Shown: piece after piece, positions 36,225 through 44,754 of the stretch
How the letters are laid out: each line of letters opens with the position of its first letter
Position numbering within the stretch: position 1 is the stretch's first letter
DNA from: VRUE01 sp963715625
Lineage (GTDB): Bacteria > Actinomycetota > Thermoleophilia > Solirubrobacterales > 70-9
Direction: 5' to 3'
Assembly: GCA_963715625.1 (NCBI GenBank)
Contig: OY970260.1
Location: 1,054,001-1,118,000, forward strand
DNA length: 64,000 nucleotides
Notes under the pieces: model-generated
Databases searched by the model: none
Seen by the model: only the letters and a program-made list of their open reading frames with translations
What the model was told of the DNA's origin: nothing
Program-made: the position numbers and the translations under genes

Positions 36225-36926
36225 TCAGTCGAGCGACGAGAGGAAATCGGCGAGCTCGTTGAGCTTCTTGGGCGGCAGGTCGCGGAAGGAGGGCATGATA
36301 CCGGGGCCGATTTCCACCGAGCGCAGGATCGCCGCGCGCGGGATCTGCGAGGCGATGTGGGTCAGTTCCGGCCCGGGCCCGTTGTTGCCGTTCTCGCCCA
36401 GCTTGTGGCAGGCGAGGCAGCCGGCCCCGGCGGTGACCTCCTTGCCGGCCTCGTAGCGCGGCGCGACTTCCATCTCGATCTCGGTCGGCGAGCCGCCGGT
36501 GGCGCCGAGGTAGGTGAGGTAGGCCATCGCGACGATCGTCATCACGCCGGCCGTCGTCGCTATTGGACGGCGGATCGGGTTGCGCTCCGGGCCGCGGTCG
36601 TAGAAGGGCAGGAGGAGAAGCAGGACCATGCAGATGGTCGGGATCCCGATCGTCGCGATCGGGACCAGCTCCGGCGGCTTGATCACGCGCAGGAGCTCGA
36701 AGAGGAAGAAGAAGTACCACTCGGGGCGGGGCACGTAGGTCGTCGAGGTCGGGTCCGCCTTCGGGCCCTGCTCGGCGCCGAGCACGATCGACATCGCGAT
36801 GATCACGGCGGCGACCAGCAGCATCATCGCCGAGTCCTTCATCACCGCGTAGGGGAAGAAGGGCTTGCCCTTCTTCTTCAGCAGCTCGTATTCCTCCAGA
36901 TATGCCTGCTTATCGGCTGGCTTCAT
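36225..36926 (-). CDS. qcrC: Menaquinol:cytochrome c reductase subunit IV-cytochrome c fusion
   Basis: The 233-residue product joins a subunit IV-type cytochrome b C-terminal part to a cytochrome c domain. The first part has three membrane helices and contains PRPEWYFFFLFELLRVIKPP at about 67-86. The cytochrome c domain at about 150-230 has the haem site CLACH and the distal ligand region GIMPSFRDLP. This fusion is the arrangement of Bacillus QcrC, in a complex that oxidises menaquinol and passes electrons to cytochrome c. Its start overlaps the qcrB stop by 4 nt. The haem c domain would face outward. Confidence 0.93.
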   Translation of the reverse strand: MKPADKQAYLEEYELLKKKGKPFFPYAVMKDSAMMLLVAAVIIAMSIVLGAEQGPKADPTSTTYVPRPEWYFFFLFELLRVIKPPELVPIATIGIPTICMVLLLLLPFYDRGPERNPIRRPIATTAGVMTIVAMAYLTYLGATGGSPTEIEMEVAPRYEAGKEVTAGAGCLACHKLGENGNNGPGPELTHIASQIPRAAILRSVEIGPGIMPSFRDLPPKKLNELADFLSSLD

Positions 36927-37813
36927 GACGTGGGCGAGACTCCGTTGCCCTCGGTGCCAGCCTCGAGCTGGGAGACCGGCACGGCGGCCTTGGGCTTCCC
37001 GGCCTTGAGCCAGGGCGGCGCGGTCGTGCCGAGCTTGACCACGAGGTACAGGTGAGCCCCGATCAGGGCGATGATCGCGCCGGGAAGGAGCAGCATGTGG
37101 ATCGCGTAGAAGCGCGAGAGCGTCGTCGCACCCAGCTCAGGCCCGGCACGCAGGAAGTCGCTGAGGTAGGGCCCGATCACCGGCCCGGTTCCGTTGATGT
37201 TGATGCCGACGACCGAGGCCCAGAAGGAGCGCTGGTCGAAGGGCAGCAGGTAACCGGTGAAGGCCATCGTCATCGTCAGGATCAGCAGCACTACGCCGAT
37301 CACCCAATTGAGCTCGCGCGGGTACTTGTAGGCGCCGAAGAAGAAGGTCCGGCCCATGTGGAGGAAGATCAGGATCACCATCACGCTCGAGCCCCACTTG
37401 TGGAGGCCGTGCACGAAGGCGCCGAGGAAGACCTCGTTGTTGATGTGCGAGATCGAGGCGTAGGCCTGAGTCGTCGAAGGCGTGTAGAACATCGCCAGGA
37501 AGACGCCCGTGACCGCCTGCACGATGAAGGCGAAGAGCGTCGCCGAGCCGAGCGTGTAGAACCAGTTGGTCCCCTTCGGCACCTTGCGGAAAAGCATCCC
37601 GGTGAGGAAGCCGGAGGCGGCCGTGCGCTGGTCGACCCAGGCGAGGACGTCAACCGGCGCTTCGACCGCGCGGTCGGTGAGCTTTTTCGCGTCGGACGGC
37701 CGCTCGGGCGGCGCGGTCTTGAGGTCCGCCGGGGCGGCGCCCTTGGCGCCGTTGCCCTCGCCCGGCTTGGCCGGTTTGCGGAGCGGTGCGGGGATCAGGG
37801 AGTCGAGCTTCAT
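36923..37813 (-). CDS. qcrB: Menaquinol:cytochrome c reductase cytochrome b6-type subunit
   Basis: The 296-residue product has a long charged N-terminal extension (about 75 residues). The four-helix cytochrome b core then follows: ATLFAFIVQAVTGVFLAMFY, HGLHKWGSSVMVILIFLHMG, GYLLPFDQRSFWA and FYAIHMLLLPGAIIALIGAH. The histidine pairs in helices two and four bind the two b haems. An alanine/proline-rich C-terminal tail follows. It lies between the Rieske gene (12-nt gap) and qcrC (4-nt overlap). Confidence 0.94.
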   Translation of the reverse strand: MKLDSLIPAPLRKPAKPGEGNGAKGAAPADLKTAPPERPSDAKKLTDRAVEAPVDVLAWVDQRTAASGFLTGMLFRKVPKGTNWFYTLGSATLFAFIVQAVTGVFLAMFYTPSTTQAYASISHINNEVFLGAFVHGLHKWGSSVMVILIFLHMGRTFFFGAYKYPRELNWVIGVVLLILTMTMAFTGYLLPFDQRSFWASVVGININGTGPVIGPYLSDFLRAGPELGATTLSRFYAIHMLLLPGAIIALIGAHLYLVVKLGTTAPPWLKAGKPKAAVPVSQLEAGTEGNGVSPTS

Positions 37814-37825
37814 CGCCGGCTAGCC

Positions 37826-38506
37826 TCAGCTGCTCGGGGGCGGGAAGGTGGACGGGCGCGGCGGATACAGATATTCCCAGATGCCGCCGGTGAACTCGCC
37901 GGGGTCGCGGGCGCGGACCGGCTCCAGCTGCGAGGTGACGCTGTAGCGCGGGCCGACCTCGACCTGGCCGCCGCGGATGCGCGTCTGGAACTGGTCGAGC
38001 GGGCGCACCGGCGGGCCGCCGATCCGCTTGCCCTGGAAGTCGTAGACGCCGCCGTGGCAGGGGCAGATGAAGTTCCCGGCGGCCTCGACATAGCGGACCG
38101 GGCAGCCGAGGTGGGCGCAGCGGTTGGAGACGGCGACGATCTGGCCGGGCTCCTCGCCGAGGTCCTTCGAGCTCTTGCGGACGTAGGCGGTGGTCTTGCC
38201 GGCGTCGCCGATCCCCTCGGTCTCGGTGAAGACGACCTGGCGGTAGGTGTCCTCGACGAAGTCGCCGACCGGGCCGACGGCCTCCCAGCGCTCCTTGCCG
38301 CGGTGGAAGATCGGCGCGACCGCGAAGCCGACCGCCGGCAGGACGATCGCTGCGCCGGCGAGACCGCCGAGGCCCTGGGCGGCGACCGTGAAGGCGTGAC
38401 GCCGCGTCATCGACTCGCCCTCGAAGTAGCCGGGGGGTTTCGGTTGGGGCCGCTCCGGCCGACCGGCCGCCTCGGCTCCGTTTTGCTTGTCCGCTCCGTC
38501 GCTCAA
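37826..38506 (-). CDS. qcrA: Rieske iron-sulphur subunit
   Basis: The 226-residue product has MTRRHAF followed by a hydrophobic helix at about residues 40-60, which resembles a Tat-type signal anchor with one RR pair. The 2Fe-2S ligands are in CAHLGCPV (about 135) and CPCHGG (about 155). The two binding loops are spaced as in bc complexes. It takes electrons from menaquinol and passes them to cytochrome c. It is the first gene of qcrABC; tatA/tatC are encoded 4 kb away and would export it. Confidence 0.94.
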   Translation of the reverse strand: MSDGADKQNGAEAAGRPERPQPKPPGYFEGESMTRRHAFTVAAQGLGGLAGAAIVLPAVGFAVAPIFHRGKERWEAVGPVGDFVEDTYRQVVFTETEGIGDAGKTTAYVRKSSKDLGEEPGQIVAVSNRCAHLGCPVRYVEAAGNFICPCHGGVYDFQGKRIGGPPVRPLDQFQTRIRGGQVEVGPRYSVTSQLEPVRARDPGEFTGGIWEYLYPPRPSTFPPPSS

Positions 38507-38530
38507 CAGCTCACCTCAGGAGCGCGGAGT

Positions 38531-38989
38531 CTATTGACTCGCGCCCCCTCGTTGCGCGCCCCCGACCGCAGCGGCCGAGGCACGCCACAGCGCCGGCACC
38601 TCGTCCTCGCGATCCTCGGCATGGAGCTGGGCACAACGGGCGATCAGGTCGGCGAGCACCGCGACCGCCTCGGCGTCGCCGAGCGTGGCCAGCCCTTCGA
38701 TCCCGAGTGCGTAGAGGTAGTCGCCCGCGAGCAGGGCAAGGTCCTCGTCGTGACCCCGCAGCAAGCGAGGCTCGCCGTAGTGGAGCAGGTAGCCCTCGCG
38801 CACCGACTCGACCACCAGCGCGTACTCGGCCGGGTCCGCTGCGGCACGGGGGCCGGCGGCGGCGAGCAGGCCGAAGGCCGGCTCCTCGGCGGTCTCGCCG
38901 ACGTACGCCGAGATCGGCGTCTCCTCTGCGCGCAGGCGCTCGGCGAGAAGCGCCAGCGCTTCGCCGGGCTTGGAGGTCTTCGCGATCAC
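38531..38989 (-). CDS. Small alanine-rich helical protein, possibly prenyl-synthase-associated
   Basis: The 152-residue product is almost entirely helical, with no signal or membrane segment. The stretch LALLAGDYLYALGIEGLATL, followed by helices EAVAVLADLIARC, resembles the non-catalytic component I of heptaprenyl diphosphate synthases, which contains a similar GDYL helix. That is a weak resemblance. The location near the menaquinone and qcr genes fits such a role. Alternatively it is an assembly factor for the qcr complex, as it lies 24 nt upstream of qcrA on the same strand. I am not sure of either. Confidence 0.6.
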   Translation of the reverse strand: MIAKTSKPGEALALLAERLRAEETPISAYVGETAEEPAFGLLAAAGPRAAADPAEYALVVESVREGYLLHYGEPRLLRGHDEDLALLAGDYLYALGIEGLATLGDAEAVAVLADLIARCAQLHAEDREDEVPALWRASAAAVGGAQRGGASQ

Positions 38990-39036
38990 AGGTGCAACGT
39001 TTTATGGCTCTCTGGGGACCGAAAAGCGTTGCACCT
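38990..39036. terminator. Hairpin at the end of hemL
   Basis: Ten-nt perfect arms (AGGTGCAACG at 38990-38999, CGTTGCACCT at 39027-39036) with partial inner pairing of TTTT and AAAA. It lies 2 nt after the hemL stop codon and just upstream of the 38531-38989 gene start. It probably terminates or attenuates the hem transcript. Confidence 0.5.
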
Positions 39037-39038
39037 CT

Positions 39039-40307
39039 TCATGAGAGGGCCTCGGCTAGGGAGTCGGCTGCCGCTTCGAGCGTGCGGCCGATCGAGTCCT
39101 CGTCGTGGGCGAGCGAGACGAACCAGGCCTCGAACTGCGAGGGCGGCGGGAAGACGCCGCGCTCGAGCATCGCGCGGCAGAAGCGGGCGTGGGCCTCGAG
39201 GTCGCAGGCGGCGGCAGCGGCGAAGTCGGCAACCGGTCGCTCGCTGAAGAAGAGGGTGAGGAGGCCGGGTGCGGTGGCGACCTGCAGCGGCCTGCCCCCG
39301 GCCAGGGCGGAGAGACCGGCCGCGAGCCGATCGGTGAGAGCCTCCAGGCGCTCGTACGCGGGCGCGTCGAGCGCCCGCAGGGTGGCGAGGCCGGCGGCGG
39401 TCGCCAGCGGGTTGCCCGAGAGCGTTCCGGCCTGGTAGACATCGCCGGCGGGGGCGATGCGCTCCATCAGCTCCCGCCGGCCGCCGAAGGCGGCGGCGGG
39501 CAGGCCGCCGCCGATCACCTTGCCCATCGCGGTGAGGTCGGGCTCGACGCCGTAGAGCTGCTGGGCGCCGCCGGCGGCGACGCGGAAGCCGGTGATCACC
39601 TCGTCGAAGACGAGCAGCGCGCCCGCCCCCGTCGTGGCTGAGCGGAGGAGCTCGAGGAAGCCCTCGGCGGGCGGCACCACGCCCATGTTGGCGGCGACCG
39701 GCTCGGCCAGGACCGCGGCGACGGCGTGGTCGGACAGCGCCCGCTCGACCGCCTCGCGGTCGTTCCAGGGCACGACCACGGTGCCCGCCGCCTGCGCGGC
39801 GGTGACGCCGGGGCTCGCCGGGATCGCCAGCGTCGCCAGGCCCGAGCCGGCCTCGGCGAGCAGCCCGTCGGAGTGGCCGTGGTAGGCGCCGGCGAACTTG
39901 ACCACGACCTCGTGGCCGGTGGCCGCGCGCGCCAGGCGCACGGCGCTCATCGCGGCCTCGGTGCCGGAGCTGGTCATGCGCACCATCTCAACCGAGGGGA
40001 CGCGAGCCGCGACCTCCTCCGCCAGCTCCACCTCCGCCGCGGTCGCGGCGCCGAAGCTCGTCCCCCGGGCTGCCGCCTCTCCGACGGCGGCGAGCACGCC
40101 CGGGTGGGCATGGCCGAGGATCAGCGGTCCCCAGGAGCAGACCCAGTCGACGTAGCGGTTGCCGTCAACGTCGACCAATTCGCAGCCCTCGCCGCGCTCG
40201 ACGAAGATCGGCTCACGGCCGATCTGCCGCATCGCCCGCACAGGGCTGTTAACTCCCCCCGGAAGAACCTTCAGCGCTCGCTCGTAGAGTTCGGCGGAGC
40301 GGTTCAT
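39039..40307 (-). CDS. hemL: Glutamate-1-semialdehyde 2,1-aminomutase
   Basis: HemL makes 5-aminolevulinate from glutamate-1-semialdehyde using PLP. The 422-residue product has LPGGVNSPVRAMRQIG, YVDWVCSWGPLILGHAHPG and SGTEAAMSAVRLARA. The PLP lysine lies in the LTAMGKVIGGGLPAAAFGG region (about 265), and GTLSGNPLATAAGLATL follows. ATG 40307 is set by the family N-terminus; in-frame codons upstream to 40514 cross the next gene and are not used. With hemB and the AhbAB-like gene it forms a haem-synthesis row on one strand. Confidence 0.96.
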   Translation of the reverse strand: MNRSAELYERALKVLPGGVNSPVRAMRQIGREPIFVERGEGCELVDVDGNRYVDWVCSWGPLILGHAHPGVLAAVGEAAARGTSFGAATAAEVELAEEVAARVPSVEMVRMTSSGTEAAMSAVRLARAATGHEVVVKFAGAYHGHSDGLLAEAGSGLATLAIPASPGVTAAQAAGTVVVPWNDREAVERALSDHAVAAVLAEPVAANMGVVPPAEGFLELLRSATTGAGALLVFDEVITGFRVAAGGAQQLYGVEPDLTAMGKVIGGGLPAAAFGGRRELMERIAPAGDVYQAGTLSGNPLATAAGLATLRALDAPAYERLEALTDRLAAGLSALAGGRPLQVATAPGLLTLFFSERPVADFAAAAACDLEAHARFCRAMLERGVFPPPSQFEAWFVSLAHDEDSIGRTLEAAADSLAEALS

Positions 40308-40317
40308 AGCTCGTTCG

Positions 40318-40364
40318 TTCCGGTGCGCCTTATGTCGCCATAGATGGCATAAAGCGCACCGGAA
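40318..40364. terminator. Hairpin between the AhbAB-like gene and hemL
   Basis: Eleven-nt perfect arms (40318-40328 and 40354-40364) plus an inner TTATG/CATAA pairing with a 13-nt loop. It lies 2 nt after the stop of the upstream gene and just before the hemL start, so it could reduce read-through into hemL. It is shorter than the repeat elements and I could not match its loop to a family. Confidence 0.5.
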
Positions 40365-40366
40365 GC

Positions 40367-41452
40367 TCAGGTGTGCGCTTCCTCCCAGCGCCGGTACTCG
40401 TCGGTGAAGTAGTGGAGGCGGATCTTCTTGTACTCGGTCGAGGAGTAGAGGGTGGCGCGGTCCTCGGGGCCCATCCCGCACTCCTCGGCGATCGAGTCGA
40501 GGATCGCGTCGCACTCCTCCTTGGAGCGGCCGTGAGCCATGGTGAAGACGCTGTAGGGCCAGTCCTCGTAGGTCGGCCGCTGGTAGCAGTGCGAGATGCC
40601 GCGGAAGGAGGCCATGCGGGCGCCGGTCTCCATGATCTCGGCCTCGGGCACCTTCCAGACACCCATGCCGTTGGCGGAGAAGCCGGCGCGGCGGTGGAAG
40701 AGGATCGCGGCGACCCGGCGCAGCAGCTTGCGGTCGACCATGCCGCGCAGGTGCTCGAGCAGCTGCCCGGTCGTCATCCCGACTTCGGCTGCGGCCTCGT
40801 CGTAGGGGCGCTCGACCGGCTCCATCGCGCCCTGCAGGGCGCGGATCACGGCAACGTCGCGCTCGTCGTAGGGCCGCGCCTCCAGCTCGCGGGGGGGAGC
40901 CGCCTCGACCGCGGCGGCGAGGGCGTCGGTGCCCTTCTCCATCTCCAGGTTCATGTTGATCTTGAACAGGGTCAGGGTCGGCAGCTGGCGCATCGACTCG
41001 GCCCCGGTCTCTCGCATCAGCACGTCGAGGGTGCCGGCGAGGCCCAGCTCGGAGTCGGGCGGGGTGGCGATCGTGAACCAGAGGTTGAAGTCGTGGGTGC
41101 GCAGGTAGTTGTGGGATACGCCCGGGTGCGAGTTGACGACCTGGGCGGCGCGCTGGGGGTGCTCGGAGTCGACCTTGGCCGCGACCAGCATCGACTCGTA
41201 GCCGAGCGCGCGGGTGTCGAAGATCGGCGTGATCTCGCGGACGATCCGCTCGTCGAGGAGGCGTCTCGTCCGCGTCAGGACGTCGTCGAGCTCCAGCTCG
41301 GCCTCCGAGGCGACCAGCGCGAACGGCTCGGGGTCGAGCGGGAAGCTCGACTGCAGCAGGTTCATCAGCCGCTTGTCGGTCTCGTCGAGCGGGATCGCGG
41401 CGCCGTCCTTGCGCGAGCGGGCCTTGGACTGGGGGACCTTCACCGAAGCCAT
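40367..41452 (-). CDS. Fused AhbA-AhbB-like sirohaem decarboxylase / Lrp-type protein
   Basis: The 361-residue product contains two consecutive Lrp/AsnC-type units. Each has a winged-helix part (about 25-75 and 195-245) followed by an alpha-beta domain. The domains carry SHNYLRTHDFNLWFTIATPP (about 113-132) and SHCYQRPTYEDWPYSVFTMA (about 287-306), the paired H-x-Y-x-R and aromatic pattern I associate with AhbA, AhbB and NirDL proteins. These remove two carboxyls from sirohaem on the alternative haem route or the haem d1 route. A transcriptional regulator is the main alternative. It sits between hemB (13-nt overlap) and hemL. Seeing it as one fused chain is the unusual point. Confidence 0.8.
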   Translation of the reverse strand: MASVKVPQSKARSRKDGAAIPLDETDKRLMNLLQSSFPLDPEPFALVASEAELELDDVLTRTRRLLDERIVREITPIFDTRALGYESMLVAAKVDSEHPQRAAQVVNSHPGVSHNYLRTHDFNLWFTIATPPDSELGLAGTLDVLMRETGAESMRQLPTLTLFKINMNLEMEKGTDALAAAVEAAPPRELEARPYDERDVAVIRALQGAMEPVERPYDEAAAEVGMTTGQLLEHLRGMVDRKLLRRVAAILFHRRAGFSANGMGVWKVPEAEIMETGARMASFRGISHCYQRPTYEDWPYSVFTMAHGRSKEECDAILDSIAEECGMGPEDRATLYSSTEYKKIRLHYFTDEYRRWEEAHT

Positions 41453-42411
41453 CCCGCGGCCTCCTTCGCGTAGTAGGTGACGATCGCGTCGGCGCCGGCG
41501 CGGCGGATCGAGGTCAGGGTCTCGAGCACGGCGGGGCGCTCGTCGATCCAGCCCCGCTCGGCGGCGGCCTTCAGCATCGAGTACTCGCCGGAGACGTGGT
41601 AGGCGGCGACCGGGGCGCCCGTTGCGTCCTTGACCCGCCGCACCACGTCGAGGTATGCGGTGGCCGGCTTGACCATCAGCATGTCGGCGCCCTCTTCGAG
41701 GTCCAGCTCGGCCTCCCGCACCGCTTCGGCAGCGTTGGCCGGATCCATCTGGTAGCCGCGCCGGTCGCCGAACTCCGGCGTCGACTCGGCGGCGTCGCGG
41801 AAGGGGCCGTAGAAGGCGGAGGAGTACTTGACGCTGTAGGCGACGATCGGCACGCCGGAATGGCCCTCCTCGTCAAGCTGGTGGCGGATCGTGCCGATGC
41901 GGCCGTCCATCATGTCGCTGGGGGCGACCGCATCGGCGCCGGCCTCGGCGTGGGAGATCGCGGCCTTGGCGAGCAGCTCGACCGTGATGTCGTTGTCGAC
42001 CTCGCCGTCGCGGACGAAGCCGCAGTGGCCGTGCAAGGTGTACTCGCAGAGGCAGACGTCGGTGATCACGGTCAGGTCCGGGTGCGCCTCCTTCAGGGCG
42101 CGAACCGCCATCTGCACCACGCCCTCGTCGTCGTAGGCGCCGGAGCCGGACTCGTCCTTGGCGGACGGGATCCCGAACAGCAGCACCGCTCCGATCCCGG
42201 CGCTGGCGATCTCGGTTCCCTCTGCGACCAGCTCCGAGATCGAGAACCGCTCGATTCCCGGCATCGAGGGAACCCCGTCGCGCACGCCCTCGCCGGCGAC
42301 TACGAAGAGGGGCTGGATCAGGTCGGTGGGCGAGAGCTCTGTCTCTCGGACGAGGGCGCGCAGGGACTCTGTGCGGCGCAGGCGGCGCATACGCGTGGCG
42401 GGAAAGGGCAT
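41440..42411 (-). CDS. hemB: Porphobilinogen synthase
   Basis: HemB condenses two 5-aminolevulinate molecules into porphobilinogen. The 323-residue product has the active-site lysines in VAYSVKYSSAFYGPFRDA (about 193) and MVKPATAYLDVV (about 246). It also has the cysteine-rich metal site DVCLCEYTLHGHCG (about 117-130), which marks the zinc-dependent type. RMDPANAAEAVRE-like segments are also present. TAAACT lies 9 nt before the ATG. It is the first gene of a hemB-AhbAB-hemL row. Confidence 0.96.
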   Translation of the reverse strand: MPFPATRMRRLRRTESLRALVRETELSPTDLIQPLFVVAGEGVRDGVPSMPGIERFSISELVAEGTEIASAGIGAVLLFGIPSAKDESGSGAYDDEGVVQMAVRALKEAHPDLTVITDVCLCEYTLHGHCGFVRDGEVDNDITVELLAKAAISHAEAGADAVAPSDMMDGRIGTIRHQLDEEGHSGVPIVAYSVKYSSAFYGPFRDAAESTPEFGDRRGYQMDPANAAEAVREAELDLEEGADMLMVKPATAYLDVVRRVKDATGAPVAAYHVSGEYSMLKAAAERGWIDERPAVLETLTSIRRAGADAIVTYYAKEAAGWLR

Positions 42412-42443
42412 CGGAAGCCGAGTTTAGGGGAGGGCTTTGAGAA

Positions 42444-42482
42444 GGGGATGGGGAGGCCCTACCCCAGACGCGCGGCAGGAGC
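42444..42482. repeat. Truncated family A hairpin repeat
   Basis: A 26-nt arm-like stretch (42444-42469) is followed by the first 13 nt of the family A core (GCGCGGCAGGAGC, 42470-42482), then the sequence breaks off 7 nt before a complete family A element begins. The right arm is missing. It appears to be a half element left by deletion or by insertion of the neighbour. Confidence 0.65.
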
Positions 42483-42489
42483 GTGGGTG

Positions 42490-42565
42490 GGTGACGGGGG
42501 AGCCCTATCCCGGACGCGCGGCGGGAGCCGCGCTTGAGTGTCCGGGATAGGGCTCCCCCGTCACC
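42490..42565. repeat. Hairpin repeat, family A copy 2
   Basis: Perfect 26-nt arms (42490-42515 and 42540-42565) enclose a 24-nt core at 42516-42539, identical to the core at 749-772 except for one base (GCGCGGCGGGAGC against GCGCGGCAGGAGC). The arms have no sequence similarity to those of copy 1. Total length is 76 bp in both copies. It lies in the interval between the divergent hemB and ABC-ATPase genes. Confidence 0.88.
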
Positions 42566-42645
42566 TGTCATAGCTGTCGTTAAATGCTCAGGCTCAAGCG
42601 GTGCATAACAACCGAAAGCTGGCTGGCCGGATAGCGTTTGCACCT

Positions 42646-43386
42646 ATGGAGGCGGGAGCTGGGACAGGGACGGCCGTGATCGAGGCTCGGAAGCTCGTGA
42701 AGCGCTTTGGGGCGCGCGAGGCGTTGCGGGGGGTGGACTTCGAGGCCGACGCTGGGGAGCTTGTGGCTGTCATTGGGCCGAACGGAGCCGGGAAGACGAC
42801 GCTGTTGTCGATCTTGGCGGGGATTTCGAGGGCGGATGGCGGTGAGGTTCATGTGCCGGAGGGGGAGGTCGGGTGGGTGCCGCAGCAGGCGGCGTTGTAT
42901 CGGCGGCTGACGGTGGAGGAGAACCTGTTGTTGTTTGCTCGGCTGGAGGGGCATGCGGATCCGGGGGGCTCGGTTGAGGAGATGCTGGAGCTGACGGGGC
43001 TGGTCGATCGGCGGGGGGAGATCGCCGCGCGACTCTCGGGCGGGAACCAGCAGCGGATCAACATCGCGATCGGGCTGCTGGCGCGGCCGTCGGTGCTGCT
43101 GCTCGACGAGCCCAGCGTTGGGCTCGACCCGCGCCAGCGGGCGCGGCTTTGGGAGTTCGTCTCGGCGCTGGCCGAGACGAACGGCACGACGGTGATCTTC
43201 TCCACTCACGACATCCAGGAGGCCGAGCGCTACGGGGGACGGCTGCTCGTCCTCGCCGATGGGGAGGCGCTCTTCGACGGCTCAGCCGACGGGCTCCGCG
43301 AGGCGGTTCGGCGCGAGGCTCCGGAGGCCGCCGACCAGGACTTCGAGACCGCCTTCGTCGCCTTCCTCCACCACCGGGGGCACTGA
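42646..43386 (+). CDS. ABC transporter ATPase
   Basis: The 246-residue product has Walker A GPNGAGKTTLLS (about 47), Q-loop VPQQAALY, signature LSGGNQQR, Walker B VLLLDEPSVGLD and the switch histidine in STHDIQEAE. It groups with the ATPases of ABC-2 type exporters. The ATG at 42646 is supported by TAGCGT 8 nt upstream; a GTG at 42601 is the alternative. The permease gene starts 2 nt after its stop, so the two form a transporter. The substrate is unknown. Confidence 0.93.
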   Translation: MEAGAGTGTAVIEARKLVKRFGAREALRGVDFEADAGELVAVIGPNGAGKTTLLSILAGISRADGGEVHVPEGEVGWVPQQAALYRRLTVEENLLLFARLEGHADPGGSVEEMLELTGLVDRRGEIAARLSGGNQQRINIAIGLLARPSVLLLDEPSVGLDPRQRARLWEFVSALAETNGTTVIFSTHDIQEAERYGGRLLVLADGEALFDGSADGLREAVRREAPEAADQDFETAFVAFLHHRGH

Positions 43387-43388
43387 CC

Positions 43389-44741
43389 ATGCGCTGGCTC
43401 CTGCTCAAGGACCTGCAGATACTGCGCCGCTCGCCGCTGCAAGCGGTGCTGCTGGTCGCATACCCGGTGCTGATCGCGATCCTGGTCGGCTTCGCGATCT
43501 CGCGCTCGCCGGAGAAGCCGCGCGTCGCACTGCTCAACGAGATCCCGGCCGACGCGCGGGTCACCGTCGGCACCAGGGAGCTGCCGAATATCGGCGTCAA
43601 CAACCGCATCTGCGCCCGGGTCGAGTGCGTCCACGTCGAGAGCCGCGCCGAGGCGGTCGAGGAGGTCCGCTCGGGTGACGTCCTCGCGGCCCTGATCCTC
43701 CCCGCCAACCTGGTGAGCCGGATCAACTCCCTCTCGACGCCGTTTCCCAAAACCCCGGAGATAGAGGTGGTCGTCAGCGAGGAGGACCCGGTGAAGGCGC
43801 GCCTGGTGAACGACCGGATCGACGCGCTGATCGCGCAGGCAAACCTCGTGATCGCGCGGCGCATCGCGGCCGAGGGCGGCAAATTCCTCGGGCTCGTCCT
43901 CGACGGGGGTGACCTCGAGGTGCTGGGCCAGACGATCGAGATCCTCGGCCTGCGCAACAGCGCCCGGATCGTCGAATCCCTGCGACCGTCGCTGCCTCCG
44001 GGCGAGCTTCGCGACTCGGTCGACCGGGTGATCCGGTTCACCACCCTGGCCCGCAACAACCTCGCCACGGGCGCACCCCTCCTTTCCCGCCTCGCCCAGC
44101 CGATCGCGGTCGACAAGGAAGTCGTCGACGGCTCCTCCCCGCCGCTGGAAACCTTCGCGATCGCGGTCGCGGCGACGTTCACGCTCGCCTTTGTCGTCGT
44201 CCTCCTCGTCGCCGGCTCGCTTGCCCTGGAGCGGGAGGAGAACGCCTTCCCCCGGCTCACCCGCGGGCTTGTATCCCACTCGGCCCTGCTGACCGAGAAG
44301 GTGGCGCTGGGGGTCTTGGTCGGGCTGGCGGTGACGCTGCTGATGCTGTCCGGCCTGGCCCTCTTCGTGCCGCTGCACTGGAGCCGCTTCGGCCTCTGGC
44401 TGGTCGCGATCCTCGCCGGCGGCGCCGCCCTCGGCGCCGCTGGTGCGGCCCTCGGCGCGGCGGCGCGAGAGGTCCGCGCGGTCTCCCTGCTCGCCTTCAT
44501 GGTCACCCTGCCGGTCGCCTTCCTCTCGCTGATCCCCTCCGGCACCGTCGGCCCGGCGCTCAACGACGCGATCGAGGTCATCGCCGCCCTCTTCCCCTTC
44601 AAGCCGGCGCTCGATGCGATGACGGCCGCGCTCGACCCCGCCGGCCCCGACCTCGGCGTCGCCCTCCTGCACTTGGCGGCCCTGATCGCCGCCTACGGGT
44701 TGCTGGCGCGCTTTGCGCTGCGCCGGTTCGCCGCGGTCTAA
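43389..44741 (+). CDS. ABC-2 type transporter permease
   Basis: The 450-residue product has one N-terminal membrane helix (AVLLVAYPVLIAILVGFAIS), a large extracytoplasmic region (about 40-240), and five C-terminal helices (about 255-445). This is the ABC-2/YhgE-like layout of exporters for polymers, drugs or lipids. The large loop has predicted coiled and beta segments and two cysteines (RICARVECVH). It starts 2 nt after the ATPase stop. It is convergent with the gene at 44755. Confidence 0.88.
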   Translation: MRWLLLKDLQILRRSPLQAVLLVAYPVLIAILVGFAISRSPEKPRVALLNEIPADARVTVGTRELPNIGVNNRICARVECVHVESRAEAVEEVRSGDVLAALILPANLVSRINSLSTPFPKTPEIEVVVSEEDPVKARLVNDRIDALIAQANLVIARRIAAEGGKFLGLVLDGGDLEVLGQTIEILGLRNSARIVESLRPSLPPGELRDSVDRVIRFTTLARNNLATGAPLLSRLAQPIAVDKEVVDGSSPPLETFAIAVAATFTLAFVVVLLVAGSLALEREENAFPRLTRGLVSHSALLTEKVALGVLVGLAVTLLMLSGLALFVPLHWSRFGLWLVAILAGGAALGAAGAALGAAAREVRAVSLLAFMVTLPVAFLSLIPSGTVGPALNDAIEVIAALFPFKPALDAMTAALDPAGPDLGVALLHLAALIAAYGLLARFALRRFAAV

Positions 44742-44754
44742 AGCAGCGGCCGTC

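Noticed and set aside
38990..40364. The small hairpins at 38990-39036 and 40318-40364 as members of the repeat families
   Set aside because: Their arms are only 10-11 nt and their loops do not match any family core; they are reported as ordinary terminator-like hairpins.
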